Source of the DNA: Sophora flavescens
Lineage: Eukaryota; Streptophyta; Magnoliopsida; Fabales; Fabaceae
Direction: 5' to 3'
Assembly: GCA_030762895.1 (NCBI GenBank)
Contig: CM061070.1
Location: 52,450,648 to 52,514,647 of the forward strand
Length of the DNA: 64,000 nt
Positions 59,143-64,000 of the stretch are shown here, piece by piece. The position numbers and the translations under genes were made by a program. The notes below the pieces were generated by a model that worked only from the letters and a program-made list of their open reading frames with translations, had not been told where the DNA came from and did no database searches. How positions within the stretch are numbered: the first letter of the stretch is position 1; every line of letters starts with the position of its first letter.

Positions 59143-59759
59143 TAGTACTCATATGAAGATGTTGAAATACTGATTTTACATCTTTTTCTTCATTTATATG
59201 AAATTCCTAAAAATTTGACCGAACGTCGTTAAGTTTGTAAATTGCGTAATTTCTTTTTCCACGATTTTAAACTCTAATGGTCCAAAAATCATTTTGGAGT
59301 TTTAGAACACTTAGATAAGTAGGAAAAACAGTTTCTAATTGTCCAGTTACATAAATTTTCAAAAATTACAGTTTAGTCCCTAAACTTTCATTAATTGCAA
59401 AAAGGTCCTTATTTACTTAAAACTTTGTAACTTTTTATTTATAACTTCAAATCACACCAAACTAACTTCTATAGAAATATTTTTCCAGTCCTCATAATAA
59501 TTCTATAAATTACATTTCTGCCCCATATTTACATTATTTGGAAAACGATCATTGTTTACTAAAAAGCTTATATCTTTTTATGTATTAATCCAATTAACAC
59601 CAAACCAATTTCTATGGTTTTATCTCATCAAGGACTACAATCTTAACACACCAGAATATGAATTTCAGTACAGCCACTGAAATTCTCAGAAATTGCATAT
59701 TAGTTCCTAAAGACTCATAAATTCATATCTTTCAATATACATATCCAAATCAATCCAAA
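59143..59759 (-). repeat. Outer Tekay-like LTR, third part
   Basis: It follows the Helitron-like end. It contains phrases such as TACAGTTTAGTCCCTAAACT common in LTRs of plant Ty3 elements, and no gene. It is cut at 59760 by the CACTA transposon. Assignment to the same LTR as 53317-54631 rests on context and style, not on a matched partner. Confidence 0.45.
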
Positions 59760-60005
59760 CACTAGTGCAGAAAAAGGATTCAACATCGGTTATTTTTGGC
59801 TTTTCACATCGGTTTTCAAACTGATGTTGAAAAGACTGATGTGGTTTATTGCCACCTTTCAATTATAGTACATTTTTAACAGTGGTTTTTACATTAACCG
59901 ATGTGGAAAGTTCTTTTGTCAATTGGTAAACTATTGGAAATATCACTTTCCAAAACCGATGTGGCAATTATACTTTACACATCGGTTTTTAAAAAACCGA
60001 TGTGT
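59760..60005 (-). repeat. CACTA terminal and subterminal repeats
   Basis: The terminal CACTAGTGCAGAAA is followed by about seven copies of ACATCGGTTTT in both orientations (59783, 59806, 59895, 59953, 59979, 59992, with variant CTGATGT at 59821 and 59838). The pair at 59979-60004 forms a near-perfect palindrome of 25 bases. Such repeats bind transposase in CACTA elements. Confidence 0.88.
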
Positions 60006-60329
60006 AAAGTCTCATTTTTTTTTGAAACTGTTATTTACATTTATATCATTCCTTTCCCCTGTTTCAGTAATGCAGATCAATACTAGAATAACATACTCTA
60101 AATATTCTCAACACAATCACTTTTGTACAACAAAAACACAACTAATATATACTGAATTTATTACGAACAATACATATGTGCGTTCCATTACATTCAGACA
60201 ACAAAGATAATTAGAAACCAAAAAGCTACATGATATATTATAGATTTCATATCAAAATACATATGATCAGTCAAAAGTACACTATAGCTAGTACATGATA
60301 AGTTTTTAAACTAACTACATATATACAAA

Positions 60330-63300
60330 CTATGGTTGGTACACTTCAAGAAAGAAAGTTGCCCAACGCCTCCTTATGTTGTTGATGTCGGAATCATATA
60401 ATGGAGTTGGATTGTTGAATATCTGCAAGTTTAATTGGACAAAAGATTATATCTTTTAAGTAATAAACTAACATAAAACATATAACGAATCTATAACTGT
60501 TACTTCTAATTGTTATCAATTAACATTTACCTCGTGCCATCTTTCAGTGATCCTGGAGGAGATAATTTCCAACATCCACTGCATCACATAGTAGCCATAT
60601 TCCCATGATCCACGTTGTATACGTGACTACATACAAATGAAACCCAATTAGAATATGAGTAATTAGATAGAAATCAATAATTATACCCACGGCATTTGAT
60701 GCATTTGAACTAATAAATATCTTACGCTAGGAATAATCCATCTGATAGCCCGACGCCTTTCACCACGCAACATGTGGTTTGCATTAATAGAACTATCATG
60801 ACAAAATAAACATTAATTAAAGTATATCTAATAGATTTCAGATAATTAAAACAACTGCATTACTGATTATAAAGTATTTTAATGCTTACGTTTCGATGAT
60901 CGTCTTCAGTTTATTCACCGGCTTATTTCCAATTGAGCAAAAGAAGACCACGACGTTCATCCTAGGGTACAAGATCAACAGTTGCCAATGCTGGCTGTAT
61001 TTGCGGAACAGTTGGTGACTAAGTCATATATAGTTATAATTAAATAACCGATACTTACTTATTGAGATAAGGCGCAAGGTAGAATTGATGATCGTCTCGG
61101 GCAAGTATATCACGTATGGTGGTGACCCGGTCTTCTGATGCTAGGAGAACATCACCCTGAATGAACATGGGGTCAATGAACCCATAAAGGGCGAGGTTAC
61201 CCTGATTAACTAACATACAATGCAGATACCTAATATATTGAAAAAACATGTTAATTATCATAGTATTTAAAAATTAATTACTTAAATTATAAATAAAATG
61301 TACTTACGTGCACCATAACGATAGGTGTGCAGAACTAGCCATTTCTTTATTGAGTACAATCTCCATAAGTTCCTTCTTTGGGATATACAGTTCATCACCT
61401 GGACTGGCATCATGTTCCAACCTTACCAAAGCTGCATCATTCTCCATGGTGACAACCTGTATAGCCAGAAGTTTAAAACATCACCAGGTGCCCCTTTGTC
61501 GATCCCCTAAACAACAAAGATATATATTAGTAATCACAGATAAGTTATTTCATTCGTAATTAATTAAATGGTCAACTGAATACCTTGGCAGGAGCAGACA
61601 TATCTGGTCTTCCTGGATCCGACCTTTTAGGCAGAATATCATTTCCAACATCCTATAACGAATAAAAATAAAACATTATCTTTAAACAATAATAAATAAT
61701 TTCAACTATGAATATAGACAAACACAACTAACTGAATACCTCAGATGCAACAAGAAAGCTGACCAGTCTTCTTGGCTAGAGGATGAAGTTACCGGGGGCC
61801 TGACCCACTGTTTGAACCTCCTCAGTGGGCACAGGGACTCGAGCATCAGCATCTCGAATAATCTCAACAACGACCCTCACCTGATCATCCGGTAATAAAC
61901 GATGGTGTATGGTATTACCTAAGTTATTATGTGCCCTCCCTAATGCCACTAAGCGGCGATCATGATGATCATCAACGTACAGCTCACACCTATCAGGGTC
62001 GTCATCATCATCATCATCACCATCATCATCATTTTCAGGCTGATGAGGAGGATCACATGAGCCCTTAGTGCTCACATGGACAGAGGGTTGGACACCGGCT
62101 TTCATCTGTTGGGACATAGAAGTCAATATTGCCATCTGCTGGGCAAACTGCTCGGCCATCTCCTGTCTAAGGTCAGTTGCAATATCCTGTTTTAGCCGTG
62201 CTCTATCTGCATTAACATCCCTGTGGCATTGGTGTGAAGATGAACCATGGTATTGGCGAATGTCGACGCCCCATCCAACACCAATGACACGACCCAGGTG
62301 GTCTGGTTTACCAATGGCAGCAGCTAAGATATCATCGCGTCCTCTAGGAACAAAGGTTCCTTGGGTTACCTGCTCGTCCAAGGCATCCTATCACTTAAAA
62401 AATATCAGGTCACATTACAATTCGGTAACAATCTTAAAATGACAATTACAATTCAAACTATACTTACAATTTGGCGGGCCTCCTCAGATGTATATTGTTC
62501 CGTTTTTCTTTGTCGGGCCCTCTTCCATTTACGATGGCGTGGGGGTGGAGGTGGATCAACAACCTCTGGACGATTTTCAGCGTTAGGATCCGCCTGAGAT
62601 GCTGCTTCCTGACGTGCTTTCTTTTCCTCTTCCACCATTATCTGACCAAGCTTTTTATATCCCCCACGAGACATGACATGGGGTAGACATTCTTGCTTTG
62701 GTTTTCCTGCCCCTTTTTCCTCTTCTCCTGTTATAAATAGAAGACAATTAAATTACATAAGTAAATAAAATTAATAAAATTACATAAATTTAGAGACAAA
62801 TCAAATAAGTTAACTTGAAAGCCAGGATCATGTCGGCTCTAAACAAAGCGATCCCACGTCGCCTGGTCAAGAAACAGGTACACCTCAAGTGGGTTATTTT
62901 CACATGTTGGATTGAATACATAGTATCTGCCCAGGTCGACCTTAAAAGCCCTCCAACACTCACCAGCATACTTTAACAAACGCTTCTTCATAACCGTCGT
63001 ATCCGATATGTCAAAGGTGAGCTACATTAAGACCAAAAGAATCAACGAATTACTGTATGATATTAGTAAGATTAAAATAAATTAGATACAGACAAACACG
63101 GGATGTAAAAGTATAGATACCAGAATACTCTCCCATATCTAATCCTTCACGTCCGCCGGTACATCTTTCCAATTATCAATGAGTATACTAGGCCTGCTCC
63201 TAGCAAGGGTCGCCACAAAACTATTAAACTGCTCTGCCATTGGCCCAATAGGATTGAGGTTATTATCAAAGTCTATTATTATCCTTTGATTTGAACCACG

Positions 63301-63405
63301 GTTGGCAGTCAAATTCCTCATTCGTGTGGCACGTCTACCCTTTCTACCCGTAGACGGGGTCTCTGACCCGCTGCATGAAGGAGGGATATCCTCAGGATCA
63401 GCCAT
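60330..63405 (-). pseudogene. CACTA second gene: Transposase_24 region fused to Ulp1-like cysteine protease
   Basis: Reading on minus from the ATG at 63405, exons with GT/AG-type junctions can be followed. The first (63405-63120) has basic RRATRMR. The next (63025-62815) holds the Transposase_24-type K-Y-A-G-E-C-W-R-A-F-K stretch. An E/K/P-rich exon follows (62735-62465), then one with GTFVPRGRDD, Q-rich sequence and an acidic DDDDDDD patch (62395-61742). Smaller exons encode the Ulp1-like part: Q-H-W-Q-L-L near 60990, FFCSIG near 60950 and W-E-Y-G-Y-Y-V near 60600. It ends V-Y-Q-P, TAG at 60330-60332. Stops interrupt exons near 63151, 62847 and 61776. The expected catalytic cysteine codon is tyrosine. 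Confidence 0.82.
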
Positions 63406-63539
63406 GTATACCTGTTTAAACAAAAAATAACTTGTTAGTATGTCAGGATAAATATCATACATAACTTATAAATATCGATCAACGTACGTAAACATATAAT
63501 ATGCCTTTAAACATAACTCAAACTAAACTTACTTTGTGG

Positions 63540-64000
63540 TTAATTAGTAAAGTTCTCCCATAACCCTTCTTGGTGATCATCACGAGTAGCATGTACATCA
63601 TCCACTTCATTTTCCTCGTTGAAATTAGGCACTCGTGTTGAGAAAGAAGGAGTATAAAAAATATCAAGAGTTGAATCTTGATTTCCCTCACTACCATTAT
63701 ACGTGTTTTTTCCCTGGAGAACCACTGACCACCTTTTGTTAGAAGGATCACGGATATAAAACACTTGTTTTTCTTGGGATGCCATGATGAAAGGCTCCTC
63801 TTTATTACCTACCTTATTAAGGTCCACCAATTTGAATCCTAACTCATCGGTTTGCACACCATTATTACTTTCGACCCACTGACATTTAAAAATAGGTACT
63901 CCAAACTTCGTGTAATCAACCTCCCATATCTCTTCAATGATTCCAAAGTATGAAACGGATGCCATAACAGGGTTTTTTATCTTTCGAACTAGAGAAATGC
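63540..64000 (-). CDS. CACTA TNP2-type transposase, C-terminal part (DUF4216), partial
   Basis: The frame is open from the window edge to a stop at 63540-63542, about 153 residues seen. It matches the DUF4216 domain that follows the transposase core in plant TNP2 proteins: Y-F-G-I-I-E-E-I-W-E near 63945, F-K-C-Q-W-V near 63885, then K-Q-V-F-Y-I-R-D-P and R-W-S-V-V near 63750-63715. The tail is D/E-rich. The methionine at 63965 is internal, because the open frame continues upstream. No break is visible in this part. The catalytic core lies outside the window. Confidence 0.88.
   Translation of the reverse strand, partial: ISLVRKIKNPVMASVSYFGIIEEIWEVDYTKFGVPIFKCQWVESNNGVQTDELGFKLVDLNKVGNKEEPFIMASQEKQVFYIRDPSNKRWSVVLQGKNTYNGSEGNQDSTLDIFYTPSFSTRVPNFNEENEVDDVHATRDDHQEGLWENFTN

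Larger units (their letters stand above)
59760..64000 (-). mobile_element. CACTA (En/Spm) DNA transposon, left end and second gene
   Basis: The left terminus CACTAGTGCAGAAAAAGG at 59760 is followed by subterminal CATCGGTTTT/AAAACCGATG repeats (59783-60005). Both genes are on the minus strand: the C-terminal part of a TNP2-type transposase (63540-64000, continuing beyond the window) and a downstream second gene (60330-63405) with Transposase_24 and Ulp1-like protease parts. The other terminus and the 3-bp target duplication lie outside the window. Nonsense changes in the second gene suggest a decaying copy. Confidence 0.92.

Noticed and set aside
61776..62442. Frames on the + strand opposite the CACTA second gene
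   Set aside because: The minus strand shows recognisable Transposase_24-type features and exon borders. The + strand frames have none.

Overview
The window is eukaryotic nuclear DNA from a flowering plant, almost certainly a eudicot. It is a thick layer of transposable elements nested inside one another. The base composition is AT-rich, the elements belong to plant lineages (RNase H-bearing L1 LINEs, Ogre/Tat, SIRE-like, Tekay-like, hAT, CACTA, Helitron), and every long reading frame is a transposon domain. The Ogre-like and SIRE-like families would fit a legume, but the species cannot be fixed from this sequence. I see no intact host gene, no tRNA or rRNA gene and no CRISPR array. The only host-gene-like stretch is a short leucine aminopeptidase fragment carried in a Helitron-like element.

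Layout, left half. Four 5'-truncated or broken copies of one L1-type LINE family lie on the + strand, each ending in the same 3' tail and poly(A): copy A (1-90 and 3045-4981), copy B (6467-8618), copy C (about 9745-21282, the only one with ORF1 and endonuclease) and copy D (21556-24330). Copy A is split by a small non-autonomous LTR retrotransposon (91-3039, 5-bp target duplication CATGC). Copy C is split inside ORF1 by a hAT DNA transposon (10791-16192, 8-bp duplication ATGATAAG). Copy D is split by a solo LTR (22741-23695). Degenerate LTR-like stretches fill the gaps at 4982-6466, 8619-9744 and 24337-25929.

Middle. An Ogre-type Ty3/gypsy element on the + strand runs from 25930 to 36453. It has a 5' LTR with a 161-bp higher-order tandem repeat, a tRNA-Arg-type primer site, a broken extra ORF1, and a gag-protease frame with only two nonsense codons. 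A recognisable 201-bp intron follows, then reverse transcriptase, which is cut off. Next comes a SIRE-like element on the minus strand (36454-41944): a long LTR interrupted by another LTR-like insert with CG-rich repeats, polypurine tracts, and an envelope-like or plant-transposon-protein frame with stops.

Right half. A Tekay-like LTR on the minus strand starts at 41945 and is split three times. First comes a LARD-like element with 3.6-kb LTRs and a 3.6-kb internal region without large frames (42419-53311, 5-bp duplication CCATC). Second is a Helitron-like element (54632-59142) carrying the aminopeptidase fragment and about 13 degenerate 95-100-bp tandem repeats. Third is a CACTA transposon (59760 to beyond the window end) with a TNP2 C-terminus and a multi-exon second gene joining Transposase_24 to a Ulp1-like protease. 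The genes form no host pathway. The nesting gives a relative order of insertion, with the LARD-like, Helitron-like and CACTA elements younger than the Tekay-like LTR they sit in.
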